Below are positions 48,311 to 59,078 of a stretch of 64,000 nucleotides of DNA, piece by piece. The stretch comes from Tanypteryx hageni (lineage: Eukaryota > Arthropoda > Insecta > Odonata > Petaluridae). The notes under the pieces were generated by a model. The model had not been told where the DNA came from. It saw nothing but the letters and a program-made list of their open reading frames with translations, and searched no databases. Position numbers and translations under genes: made by a program. Position 1 is the first letter of the stretch. Each line of letters begins with the position of its first letter. Where the stretch lies: positions 192,933,518 to 192,997,517 of the forward strand of contig CM054112.1 in assembly GCA_028673005.1 (NCBI GenBank), given 5' to 3'.

Positions 48311-48348
48311 GTCTATGACATTGAGTATGCATATTAGCTTAAAGTTAT

Positions 48349-48600
48349 TGGTCGATGCTGGTGGAGCAGTGGTTAAAATATTCACCAATGGTTTCAAATA
48401 TTGAGGGTTCGATTCCCAGCCGAGGTTGATGATATTTTATAGCTAAAAAATATGACAAGCATTCCTTTGGAGAGGAAGTGAAGCCATTGACCCTACGTAT
48501 TATATGATGTCAATGCACTTCAAAGGACCTCTTTTTACATGGGACATTGGGTAGTAGCAAAATTTCCAGGTGTAGGAGCTAAGGCTCTGGCATCTGTGAT
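48349..48600 (+). repeat. tRNA-derived SINE
   Basis: The tRNA-like head has an A-box-like GCTGGTGGAGCAGTGG and a B box GGGTTCGATTCCC about 50 bases on, then a non-tRNA body. The length between boxes is a little longer than in a tRNA, and there is no acceptor pairing, so it is not a functional tRNA gene. The 3' limit is approximate. Confidence 0.55.
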
Positions 48601-50140
48601 TAACCTCCCTTAGGGGGTTGGGAGGTTCTAGGAAAAGCTGAAGTTTGCTGACTTGGGAAAGGGGAGGGGGGCTGCTATGCTTTTTGTTTAAAATTTTTTA
48701 CTTTTTACGTGCTGTGACAGCATGTCCAGAGAAAGCTTTCATCCGCTTGTTACCTGCATTTCACCTTTTTGCCATATTTAACTGATATTTTGGTGAAGAT
48801 AATTTACCTTGTTTGCTCTGATAAATTTTTCCTCATTGTGCTTTAAAAAGCATTAAAATACATTACATCCCTATAAGAATGCATTAGAAATTATTGCCAT
48901 GCACAAGCATGCATTTTCTAATTTTTATTAAAAAAGGGGGAGGTACAACGAAAACTTACGCAAGATGAGGGGACAGTTGCTGCATGGACTCCCCATCAAA
49001 TATAGCTAAACATTTGCTGTTGTAATATTTTAACGGCCCCCTAGTGAATGAGTACTACCTGTAAAATCTTGTGTGCCATCACGGGCGGCTCGTGGTGTCA
49101 AAAAGAAGGGAGGCTGCATGCCAACCAAAATCTACCAATATATGAAAACAAAACTTACTTCATGATGATAGTGAAGGTTTAAAGTAGTGACTACCGGACC
49201 AACCAGTAATTGAAGTCAAGTCATCATCCTTTAGAGTCTAAACAGTGTACGCAGAACTCATGCTACACTTAACAAGTAAATACAATAAACACAAATAAGC
49301 ACAATAATCTTCCCTAGCTAGATGTAACACCCAAGAAGTGTTGACACATGAGAAATACATTGTCATAAGAGCGAAAGACATCTGAAGGCATTTAATCATA
49401 GCCTGTATCTTGCACTGGTTTTCATGCTGAGAAATGCCTCTTCTCAGCGTTATAAAGCTGTATTGTAGAAGTCGCAATTACATTTTTAGGGTTCTTAAAG
49501 TGGGCCTTCGTCAGTATGGTTTGAATGATTGGGGGTCCCCCCACATTGCAGGGCCTATCACTACGCCCCTGCCTACGATACTGCAAAATTGTATTTTCCC
49601 AGGGAGTTGGATTACAGAAAAGTATTTTAACAGGATTTTTTACCATGCCAGCCCATGGTGCATCATATTCTACAAAAACGTGAAATTATGAACTATTTGT
49701 GCAATAATTTCTTAAATGTAACCTAGCAGCTTACTTAAAGGGCATGCATTAAAACCTGATAGTTCAATCTGACCCTGGTGCTTAGTTCTGAAATATTGTG
49801 TGGATGGCATTTTGATTTTCCAATTCATTCTGTTCCCACAACTGAAGAAAGGATTTTAAAAATATCTGTAAAACGTAAAAACTTGTCCATTTCATATATG
49901 ACCCATCTAGGTTAGGTGAACCAAACTGTTTGTATGAGAAACCTTAGACAATATTTTTCTTTAAAATCATGGTCTCAAAACTAACTCGATTTTCAGTAAT
50001 ATATGACACAATTAACCCTTGCCTAACGTAGGTTTCCCCAACATGGCTCATGAAATGACTTATTTACTCAAAACATATAAAACTTAATTATATGTGATCC
50101 TGAATAGAGGACATGCTGTATTTTGGGTGTTTAGTACTGG

Positions 50141-50415
50141 GGTGGGCAAAGTATGGCCCGTGGACAAAATGAGGTCCATGAGAGCATTTCATGCGCACCA
50201 CAAAGCCATCATGAAAGTGATCGGAGAAATTTAATATGGATAACTTACTACTGTTAAACATTTCAGCAAAAAAATTTCAAGCCTTTTCTAATGAAGTTAT
50301 AACACTAAAATAATTATTTATCAATGATTTCCATGAATAACCATGTAGCCTCTCAATTAATTTCCTATGTGAACTTAATGCAGCCTGCTGAAACAATTAC
50401 TATTGATAATTAGGG
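50141..50415 (+). mobile_element. hAT-type MITE fragment
   Basis: Left end ACTGGGGTGGGCAAAGTATG and an internal GCAGCCTGCTGAA shared with the 9.6-9.9 kb MITE. The right inverted end is not found. Confidence 0.4.
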
Positions 50416-51294
50416 TATGGATTTTTTGGGTTTTACCTGATTTTTACCCACCAATTGCCTTTATTAGTTTTCATTAAACGAATGTTTTTAGATATGGTCA
50501 CAGAATTTCTATTCTGGCACTTGTAGGCACCTCAGCACTTGAGTGCAGTTCAAGATGTTTGTGATCAGTCTGTTTATTCTGTTTGTAAACAATTTATTCG
50601 TAAGCTTACTTTGTAACACAGTCTGAATCTCCTTGGTTTGCTTGCGCCACAAAAAGTCAAGGACATGCCTTACCTAGTCACTGTTAGATCTTTGATAGAA
50701 GTATGAGCTCCTGAATAATAGCTTGAGTCTGTTAGTTGGAAACACTATGAAAGAAAAATTATTTCACTAATATCCGAGGTATTTTCAAAAGAAATTGAAT
50801 GGGAAACAAGATATTTGTGCAGCCTGCGAGGTGTTCCTCTCCAACTGGAGACGTTTCACACAAGATATCACACTCTCAACCATACTTAAGGTATAATAAA
50901 AACTTTAGTTTCTTTCAAAAATGTTATTTTATAAATGAATAAGAAAATTCGTGAAATTTTAAGAATCAAAGCAGTTAATCACGTCACCCATTGAACAGTA
51001 CGGCAGAATTGTTAAGAATCTCTTATAACATCAATCTTCTGTATACATTGCAGCTCTTAGATGAACCATCTGCCCATTGACTCATTAACATGGAAAACCA
51101 AGCCAACATCCCAAAGGTTTACAATTTCCGTTCCCTTTGATTTGATTGCAAGACATCATGGTGATCTGACGTACCTTACCCATTTGTGTGGATGGCTTTG
51201 TTATATTTTTTGCTAAAAGCTCTAGTTACGGTTCAGATGCTGTTTTTTTTTATTTTAGTGAAAAGTCTTAATCACAAAATTATTGAGCCCTTCA

Positions 51295-52966
51295 CAATGG
51301 GCAGAAAAAGAAAATCCCCTTCCAATTGGGTTTTAGAATACCTTGGCTTCAATGTTTTTCAAACTGCAGACAATAGTAATGAAGAAAATGCCAGTTTGTA
51401 AATACTGTCGCCTAAAAATTTCAGTAGAACCTAGTAAAAAGCCCTATGATAGAGTGAAAGAATATATTGCTAGTTTAAGACAAAAAATTGTTCTGAATTT
51501 GAAAATTCCGTTCCTTCAACATCACAGCAACAGCTTTCACTTAATGATATACTGGTAAGACAGACAAAGAAAAAATACAAGGTGCGATTTATGATTTTGT
51601 TCATGCCGTTTGCCATGCTGGATTTAGTCTTAAAACTTGTGATGGTGCAATAGGTAATTTTGTAAAAGAATATTGTCCTCCAACGAAAACTATGCCAAAA
51701 TATGAATCATTACTAAAAAAGTATTTGCCTGAAGTATACAATCGAGAATTTGCCAAAATAAAAGTCAATAAAATACTAAAAAAATAAGCTTTATTATTGA
51801 TGAAAATCACGATGTTGTAGGATGACCAGCTGTGAATACAATGTTGACATATTACAATGAAAGTTAAGGAAAATCATTATTTTTAGTTGATGTTTCTTTT
51901 GTGACTAAGACAAAAGCGTAACTATTGCCACAGTTATAAGACAAACAATGGAAAAAATTGGTTAGATGTTCTTTGTATAGCAACAGACAATGCTGAATAT
52001 ATGAAAGCAATGGCTTCAAATCTTAAAATTGGAGAAAATATTCCTCATCTACTACATATTAAGATATTTCTCACTTAATCCATGTTGCTGTAGATAAAGA
52101 TTTCAATTGTCAGGTAATGACCCCTGCAAGAAAAATAGTTAAGCTAGGGGCTGTTTGTAATCATTTGCCAAAAAATTAGGTAAAGTAAGGTAAGTTTAGA
52201 AATTATTGGAGTATTGCCATACCTGTTCGTTGGACTATCTTTTATGAAAGCTTAAAAATAACTATTGAAATATGGTCTGGTATACATAAATTTTTGAAAG
52301 ATTCAAAAGTGGCTGACAGTATAAAATATTAGAAATCAATGACATAATTGAATCTTTTGGACAAAATTAATTATACGCTTTACTCTTATATTTAGAAGAA
52401 TGATTGACGCCAATTATTAATTTACAAAAACAACTTGAAAGTGAAGCTTCAATACTACATCTAATTGAGCATATTATCAACATACAGTAAAGAGGCAAAT
52501 GGAAGTCCCTTGAAAACTGCCAGAAACAGGTGCATATGCAGCTGAACATTATCTAATACAACAAAATCATTGCAGCTATAAAAGAATTTTGTTCTTCTTC
52601 AAAATGGATTGCAACAATAAACAGAAATCTTAATACATCCATTAAATCTTTCTGGAAAATGGCATCCAGATTAAATCCGAACTTACTGCCCATTTATTAG
52701 AGGTAAGTCCTCTAAACAAAGATTTGGATATTATTAGGTTTTGGGTTAATGATGGAGTCCAATACCCTAAATTAAGTAAGTTTGTTTTAACAGTACTATG
52801 TATGCCTACAGGTATCTGTGATGTTGAGCACTCATTTTCCCATTTGCAAACCCCGGAAAGGAGTAATACTACCAAAGACACACTGGCTATGCAAATGTTA
52901 TTGTATTTGAAACAAAAATTAATGCTAAATAAAGATTTTAAATTTTTAAACAAGATTTTTATTTAA
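51295..52966 (+). pseudogene. hAT transposase relic
   Basis: Begins MGRKRKSPSNWVLEYLG; multiple stops and shifts follow (SLNDILVRQTKKKYK region, then SSKWIATINRNLNTSIKSFW). The end, 52724-52966, is an open hAT dimerisation domain: IIRFWVNDGVQYPKLSKFVL, CDVEHSFSHLQTPER and LAMQMLLYLKQKL. No terminal repeats identified. Confidence 0.7.
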
Positions 52967-53454
52967 AAATCTTTTTATTCGAATTACAAAATAATAAAAC
53001 CCAAAATTGAAGTTTGAACGCTTTTTTTAAAACCTCGAAAAATCTGTAACTTATTTATAACAGATTTTAACACGAATGAAAAGGAAAATAATAAAACCCG
53101 ATATTTAAACATAAAAAAGAATTTTATGAAAATATCAATAGAATTTTGATAAATAATAAGAAAATATTAATGCACCTGAAATTGTTGAATACAGTTCCCA
53201 AAAATAATTTATTTCTATCAATTCTTGGATTAACATCTTGTGGTTGATGAGTTGAAAAAAGCACAAATAACACTAAATATTTGTTTATTTGGTAGCTACA
53301 TAAATAAGTCTTCAAAGTATAAAAGTCTTGGCTGCGAAAAATATGTAAATACCATGACAAATACTATGTGATCAAGATTGTAAATTTTCAACATGAAAAA
53401 AATAGAATGCATATTTAAAAACTAACAGTACATAACACTACATGATTAAAACTA
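52967..53454. other. AT-rich gap before the gene cluster
   Basis: 3' flank of the ACBD6-like gene. Nothing recognised except AATAAA-type hexamers on the minus strand. Confidence 0.4.
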
Positions 53455-53460
53455 TTTATT
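53455..53460 (-). terminator. Poly(A) signal overlapping the ACBD6-like stop
   Basis: AATAAA contains the TAA stop itself (CAATAAATAG). It is the first such hexamer after the METTL23-like gene and could end a shared transcript. Using it would give a 3' UTR of only a few tens of bases. Confidence 0.35.
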
Positions 53461-54280
53461 GGATCAATTTTAACTCGGCAAATAAATCTTTAATGTCCTT
53501 TCCACATGCCAAGTCTGCAGGTCGTTCCCCATCATTATCAACCGCTTCTGGATCTGATCCAGCTTCCAGAAGAATATTTATAACTTTTAAGTGCCCACAT
53601 GATGCTGCATAATGTAAAGCTGTTTGGCCTTCTGAATCTGTGGATTTGGTGTCAGCTCCAGCTTTCACAAGTAACTGAATGGCTTCAGCATGGCCTCTAT
53701 CAGCGGCCCAATGTAACGGTGTCATACCATTCGAGTCTCCTTGATTAATGAGCTCGCAGTCAGCAGTCTTGAGTGCATCTGCTAAACCTTCCAGGCCTCC
53801 CTCCCTTGCCCAGTCAATCAAAGTTTTATCCTCGTCTGCGATGCTAGTAGAATCTTGTACTTCAGGACGACTTACTCTAACCCACCCAATTTTCCCCTTT
53901 TCATCAACTTCACTTTCACTCTCATCAAATTCATCTTTGTCCTCATCTTCACCTTCATTTTCTTCCTGCGGCTCAACATTAGTGTCACTTCCTTTTTTAG
54001 TCTCTTTAAGAGCTGCTGCTGCGAGACAAATGTATGTTTGCATTGCTTCTTCCTTGTTCATTGCACCTAAAGCTCGCCATGCATCTTGCTTCATTCGGTT
54101 TGGACTAAACCAACTAGTAAAAGATGATGATGACGTTTGGCATGGCCCAACAGTTGCTTGCTTGTAATGAGCATATAGCTGGAGCAAAACTTTTGTTTCA
54201 AGATTGGATGACAATGATCTCACGATAGAAGCAGCATGTTCAAATGATTCAGATAGGTCACTGGAATGAGCTTCAGCCAT
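53456..54280 (-). CDS. ACBD6: ACBD6-like acyl-CoA-binding ankyrin protein (274 aa)
   Basis: Binds long-chain acyl-CoA; ACBD6 is linked to N-myristoylation and lipid remodelling. The acyl-CoA-binding domain (about residues 12-95) has LLQLYAHYKQATVGPC and KQDAWRALGAMNKEEAM, carrying the conserved Tyr, Lys and AW residues of the ligand pocket. An acidic linker (104-128) leads to IGWVRVSRP, then two ankyrin repeats (TPLHWAADRGH near 187 and TALHYAASCGH near 220) and a partial third. Order and length match ACBD6 (human 282 aa). The reading frame is uninterrupted, unlike the multi-exon vertebrate gene. ATG context is good (AAAATGG). An AATAAA at 53455-53460 overlaps the stop codon. Confidence 0.93.
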   Translation of the reverse strand: MAEAHSSDLSESFEHAASIVRSLSSNLETKVLLQLYAHYKQATVGPCQTSSSSFTSWFSPNRMKQDAWRALGAMNKEEAMQTYICLAAAALKETKKGSDTNVEPQEENEGEDEDKDEFDESESEVDEKGKIGWVRVSRPEVQDSTSIADEDKTLIDWAREGGLEGLADALKTADCELINQGDSNGMTPLHWAADRGHAEAIQLLVKAGADTKSTDSEGQTALHYAASCGHLKVINILLEAGSDPEAVDNDGERPADLACGKDIKDLFAELKLIQ

Positions 54281-54393
54281 TTTAATTCAGTTAACACTTT
54301 TGCTTACTGGAGGTCTTGTGTTAATGGTTTACGAAAACCTTAAGGTGTGTACTATTTGGAACACTATAGTTTTCACTAATGATAACTTAGTTA

Positions 54394-54651
54394 CTAATTG
54401 GATGCCATTTGAACAGTAATTTGATTACCTTCTAGTTGATGGGTGCTACGGTCCAAGGCTGCTGCTATACCACTTTTATTTCCAAACACTATAAATCCAT
54501 ACCCACGGCTGATTCCTGTCTCACGATTGAAAACAACATTTGCTGAAGTGACATGTCCAAATTCAGAAAAGTATTGGCGCAGTTCCTGGTGGCCCACAGT
54601 CCAAGGTAGATTTCCAATAAAAAGCTTCCTTGCTGCAAGACGACCAGCCAT
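54394..54651 (-). CDS. SLIRP: SLIRP-like mitochondrial RRM protein (85 aa)
   Basis: Small single-RRM protein like SLIRP, which with LRPPRC stabilises mitochondrial mRNAs. RNP2 LFIGNLPW is at residues 10-17 and RNP1 RGYGFIVF at 49-56, with aromatic residues at the expected RNA-stacking positions. The family starts almost directly with the RRM, as here, and the length fits a one-domain SLIRP. The start is the first ATG, in good context (AACATGG). Single exon. It sits 117 bp after the METTL23-like stop and 113 bp before the ACBD6-like start; neither gap holds AATAAA. Another small RRM protein is possible, but length, N-terminus and motif spacing favour SLIRP. Confidence 0.82.
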   Translation of the reverse strand: MAGRLAARKLFIGNLPWTVGHQELRQYFSEFGHVTSANVVFNRETGISRGYGFIVFGNKSGIAAALDRSTHQLEGNQITVQMASN

Positions 54652-54768
54652 GTTGCTATTAAGTTATATGGAACTTGAACTCAACAGTTCTTTTGGAAGA
54701 GTGCAATGAAAGAAATAAAAATTGGCAAATTATCGTTAAAATTGCAACCTATCAGATTTGCAACTAAT

Positions 54769-55107
54769 CTAAGCTCTTGTTATTTCCAAAAGATGAATTG
54801 TATGATCTTGCATAAGCTCATCAATATCCAACCCTGCTTCAGCGCCCAACCCGGTCAAAGGTAAATGTTCACAACGCAATCTCCAACGTCGAAACAGATG
54901 CTCTGCAGACCAGTCTGCACTGCGTTCTTGGTAGGTACAAAGAAATCGTGCGTGAGGATTGGCGTCAAGTATAAATGCCACTGTCGCTACTACGTCTTCA
55001 AAGACGGCAGGTTCATAAAAGACGTCTGACCCAAGGAGAAGGTCGACTGGACCAAGTGAAAAAGCGTCCGCCAAAAAGAGTCCCCAAGTCAGTCCTAAAA
55101 CCCGAAC
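54769..55107 (-). CDS. METTL23: METTL23-like exon 3 (residues 117-228, stop)
   Basis: Acceptor GTTACAG|GTTCGG. Encodes LGLTWG, the post-motif GSDVFYEP and the C-terminal half of the fold, ending EITRA then stop. An upstream ATG gives a longer open frame, but it lies inside the intron. Confidence 0.9.
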   Translation of the reverse strand, partial: VRVLGLTWGLFLADAFSLGPVDLLLGSDVFYEPAVFEDVVATVAFILDANPHARFLCTYQERSADWSAEHLFRRWRLRCEHLPLTGLGAEAGLDIDELMQDHTIHLLEITRA

Positions 55108-55846
55108 CTGTAACATTAGATCACAATACTTAATATCAAAACAATTTCTAGTTATTTTCTTAATTTAATGTCATTTAGAGATGATGAAACAATTGAAACA
55201 TTAATTAGCATGGCTAAAAAATTATATATAAACTGTTAACTTTTAGTGACATGTAAAATTCGTACCTGTTCGGCAAGGCCGTTGGCTTCACAAACACGCC
55301 GGCAATGACGAAGACTTCCGGGAAGAGTTGCACTATCAGTAAGAGTAACGATTGCTCCGCATTTAGCAGCGACAATTCCAGGCAGGGCGGTTCCTGCACC
55401 AATTTCTACAACTCGCTGACCAGGTAAGTCTCTGCGATGCTCCCAAAGAAACCAGGCAAGAATAGGAGCGGATGGCCAGGTGTAAAAACTATAGCTGGCT
55501 TGAAGTTGCTGCCAAAGAAATAAATTATCGGTGAAAACGCAAGTTTTGCAGTTTGAAATATTAAATATAAATAAAGTTTATAAAACAAACATTTTCAGTA
55601 CTATTTTGTCAACAAATGTAAATAAAATAACTATAGTCACTATCAATAAGAAATCAGTTTCATTTATAGGGTTTTTGGAAAAATATCTCGCATAATTGAT
55701 ATGACTACGGTTTACTATTTCGTAGAGATAAAATAAATTACCTCTGGAATGAACACTTCCAAGCACTCGAATTCACTCTCTGCGGATCTATGATTTCCAG
55801 ATTTAAAAACAAATTTTTTCACATGCTCTGCTATACCATCAGACAT
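54769..55846 (-). CDS. METTL23: METTL23-like methyltransferase (3 exons, 228 aa)
   Basis: Seven-beta-strand SAM-dependent methyltransferase of the METTL21/23 family; METTL23 is reported to methylate protein arginine (histone H3). Joined exons 55742-55846, 55266-55508 and 54769-55107, with introns of 233 and 158 bp, all GT-AG and phase 0. Residues 1-43 are an N-terminal region ending VFIPEQLQASYS. YTWPSAP (44-50) precedes SAM motif I, VVEIGAGTALPG (68-79). Then GSDVFYEP (142-149), TYQERSADWS (about 174-183) and a C-terminal strand, HTIHLLEIT. The motif order and the W-P-S/C, SDVF-EP and TYQ-RS signatures match METTL23. It is first of three closely spaced same-strand genes, 117 bp upstream of the SLIRP-like start. 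Confidence 0.9.
55266..55508 (-). CDS. METTL23: METTL23-like exon 2 (residues 36-116, SAM motif I)
   Basis: Acceptor TTGGCAG|CAACTT, donor GAACAG|GTACGA. Carries the SAM-binding glycine loop EIGAGTALPG and the following acidic strand LTDSA. Confidence 0.92.
55742..55846 (-). CDS. METTL23: METTL23-like exon 1 (residues 1-35)
   Basis: Starts MSDGIAEHVKKFVF and ends VFIPE at CCAGAG|GTAATT. KKFVF followed by VFIPE resembles the N-terminus of long METTL23 isoforms. The ATG has C at -3, a weak context. Confidence 0.8.
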
Positions 55847-56060
55847 TAGAAATATAAAAAATAGCAGAATCCAGCAATGCAAAACTATCTATAGACAGCA
55901 CACCACGTGCTGGTTAACCCAGTTTGTAATGTAATTACGTCGATTGTAGTTCATGCCGCCATGTTAATGCGGCTGGAGTCGTATTTTGTTTCTATTTGAA
56001 TAGTGGCGGGAATGTCAAATTCGCATTCGTTAAATGTTTGACAGGACATGACTATCGCAT
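55847..56060 (-). promoter_or_regulatory. Upstream region of the METTL23-like gene
   Basis: Less AT-rich than its surroundings. Contains an E-box core CACGTG at 55904-55909, about 60 bases upstream of the ATG, and no obvious TATA box at a fixed distance. If the three genes are co-transcribed, this is the only free promoter space for the cluster. Placement is inference. Confidence 0.3.
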
Positions 56061-57584
56061 ACATAGTTCGTGTGTATAAATCTCTATACACAATGACCTT
56101 GGTTTTTAATGTTGTAATTCCGTCATGCTGTCGTCGTTCAGAGTAACCGTATCGTTGTTATATCCATGGGATTATATATAACAAGTTGGATTTAGATATG
56201 GGACAATATTATGCGTAAACCTGGATAACCTAATATGTGGCTCAGAATGGTATGTCTTAAGTTGTACAGATTAAAATTACGTCGTTATAATGTGTATTTG
56301 GTATTGTTTCGATACGCGTCAATAGTTATCTGCGTAAGTTGTAACGCAAGAAATAATCGACGTATTTGTATCGGAATTTAAAAAAATGTCTACAAACCGT
56401 TACACCAAATAATTTTATTTTATAATAATTTTGGTATGTTTATGTATGCTGAAGTTCGACACAAATAACCGTTATACGAAAGCTATCAAGTTAAATTTCA
56501 TTTCAATGTTATCAGGACCTATTTTAATGTGCAGCTCTATAATCATTCTTGTGCAGTTGCTAGTTCTTTTCTTCAAGTAATACATGGATCATGAATACAT
56601 TGTACTCTTTATCGCGGGTTAGGTATCTCAGTATCTGAACCTGGACCATGCTAATGGCCTATTTAGTTAGGTCGTTTCTCGGCTGAAAAATGAAGGTGGT
56701 CTATAAATTTAAGCATCAAAACTAAATATTTATATGTACATTTGAATATGCCAAATGTAATGGATTGGGATCCAAAGAAAACTTTTATTGTGGCTCAATA
56801 AGCAAAAATTAAGGCATCATGAAAATGTTTAAAACAAAGAGAGTTAGTGCCAAAGGTACTGCAAAATGATATTTACTGATTCAGAGACCAGCAAACGAAG
56901 ATGATGGGCCACAGAAAAAATAAAAAGTTTTGATTGACTTTTTTCACAAATATTATAATATAATATTTACCTTATTTTTTATTACAACTAACTTGTCCTT
57001 TAATGTGATTTATTATGTGATGATTTATATTTAGGATTGTTAATTTTGTCAGAATATTTGTTTAGTTATTTTTAAAAAGTTTTTTGTTAGTGAATACAGT
57101 GATTTTTTTATATTATTTTCTGAATAAAATTACTAAGATTGCAAATGTGGTTTTTCTTATGTTTCATCTCAATGTAGGCACACTGGGGAACATGCCACAG
57201 ATCCTGCACAAACAAGGGCCTCACACATACAAGGTCCGTTTTTATATGATGTTTTGCCATGACGGTGTAACGTTTTTACTATTACAGTTTTTCCGAAAAA
57301 ATGGGCCCCTACAATAGTCCAATGATCCCAAAAAATTGATTTGTGCAGCTCTAAATTTCCCTTAAAATAGACCCTGAATGATATGAAAGATTTCATTATT
57401 CATTTTTCTTGCATAGCAACATAAATACTTATTTTATTGATAGAGTCAGAAGGTCATCTTTATTTAATAACTTATCCAAGCTGCCTGATTGGCATAATAT
57501 GTAAATGTTTTCTTCAGTATTTAAAAAACAACCTAAATTATACAAATATTAACATAATGTTTATAGAAACCTTAATTTATTATA
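56060..57584. other. Intergenic, nothing recognised
   Basis: No exon, transposase or RNA gene could be supported on either strand. The best frame (57084-57317) has no recognisable domain and unremarkable composition. Confidence 0.4.
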
Positions 57585-57795
57585 CTAGTAGAAGGTGCTT
57601 GCATTCTGCAAGCATTTCATGTCTCCTTGCAAAAACATTCAATTAAAAAAAAAGATATATCATTATTAGAAATATTATTTTCATTCAAAAGATTTCACGT
57701 CTGCACCGATTGTCTTTCTTTACTTATGGAACAATACTGGAGTATAACAATCCCTAAATTTTGAAATTTTAAGAATATTATACTCTACATGACAT
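57585..57795 (-). mobile_element. Helitron-like element, third copy
   Basis: Read on the minus strand it ends with hairpin TGCTTGCA-GAA-TGCAAGCA (57596-57614), then CCTTCTACTAG and T. The loop differs from the other copies while the stem is kept. Body similarity to 3430-3640 extends about 180 bp before a mariner relic begins. Confidence 0.5.
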
Positions 57796-58934
57796 GATAA
57801 GTTCATTTCTGACGCCATCAGTCGCCTGTACCAACTGCTATTGTGTTTCTGGCTTGCCATTGCTGTACACTCTACACTTCACGCAGCCCCATAGGGAGAA
57901 ATCTAATGGGGATAGGTCAGGCAACCGAGGGGGCTATTGCACATGTCCTCCTCTTCCTATCCACCTACCGGGAAAATGTACATTGAGGAATGCCGTCACC
58001 TCTCTGACAAAGTGTGGTGGTGCACCGTCGTGATGTATCCACATTCGCCATCGTGTTGCAAGAGACATCCTCTAATACAGCGGTAGTTCATTTTGCAGGA
58101 AATCCATGTAAGAAGCTGCTGTGAGATATCCCTTTATGAAATGTGGTCCAATAAGATGGTTGCCTAATACCCCACACCACACGTTTACTGAAAAACTGTT
58201 GGAAATTATGTTTTGTCACCTCGTGTGGATTTTCTCACGCCCAAGAGTGTTGTTAATACCATCACAGGTGAACTGAGCTTCATCCATAAAGAGAGTGTCT
58301 GGAAGAATGTCCAAATGTGTCTGTAGCCATTCACAAAATTGCACATGGAGTGCGTGATCTTGCGGAAAGAGGTTGTACTCTTTGCAGGTGATATGAATAA
58401 AGGCCATCGGAGTGCAAAATTCTCCATACCTGTGTGGGTAAAACACCAGTCACCATTGATATTCTGCATACACTTCAGTGTGGGCTTTGCTGCTCTGCAT
58501 CCAGCACATCACCTTCACGCCGCTGAGGCTCATGTTCAACATTTGCTCGTGGAAAGGAACCAGTCTCCCTCAAACAGCGGTGCACATTTGGAAATGTTGA
58601 GTGATGAGGAACTCTACGATGTAGAAATCCCCGCCGATATTCCACCGCAGCAGCACGACTACTCCCATTGCAGTAACCGTATACAAATACCATGTCGGCA
58701 TATTCCGCATTTGAAAATGTTCGAGGCATTGTGCATACATGACACAACCACACTCGCCGAGATGTCCAAGCAGATTGAGCATCATATGGTTACAGCAGTG
58801 ACACCTCGTCACTATGTTAGCACATAACTCGATAATGGAGTCAAATTGAGCCATAGTGTATATGACCTCTTATGCTTAAAATGGCCTCTAGAACACGCTC
58901 TTGAAGTTTGTCGAGTAGGTCACGGAACACCCTG
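57796..58934 (-). pseudogene. Mariner relic with DUF4817-type N-terminus
   Basis: Intact end ACAGGGTGTTCCGTGACC at 58934 (reading left) next to TA. MAQFDSIIELCANI begins at 58854. In another frame: FSNAEYADMVFVYGYCNGSS, LRETGSFPRANVE, HVQFCEWLQTHLDILPDTLF, MDEAQFTCDGINN (first Asp), NVWCGVLGNHLIGPHF and MWIHHDGAPPHFV (second Asp), then SPLDFSLWG. The other terminal repeat is missing, and the left side abuts the Helitron copy. Confidence 0.8.
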
Positions 58935-59078
58935 TATAATAATATATTTATATGTTAATGACATATCATAAGTAAGAAGCATCTATATAGTACAGATATA
59001 TATGTTAATGACATATTATAATTAAGAAGCATCAATTTAGTATAGATATTTTACTCAGATTCGAATCCAGTGCATTAA

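Larger units (their letters stand above)
47882..49571. mobile_element. hAT-like composite with nested MITE and SINE
   Basis: Left end CAGTGGCGTACTGG, right end CACTACGCCCCTG (complement CAGGGGCGTAGTG). Flanking CCTGCAAT and CCTACGAT match at 6 of 8 bases, consistent with an old 8-bp target duplication. No transposase readable. Confidence 0.45.

Noticed and set aside
53748..54167. Plus-strand Ser-rich frame of 139 codons
   Set aside because: Antisense shadow of the ACBD6-like gene.
54443..54709. Plus-strand frame over the RRM gene
   Set aside because: Antisense shadow; no domain.
58339..58827. Plus-strand frame of 162 codons
   Set aside because: Antisense of a mariner transposase relic read on the minus strand.
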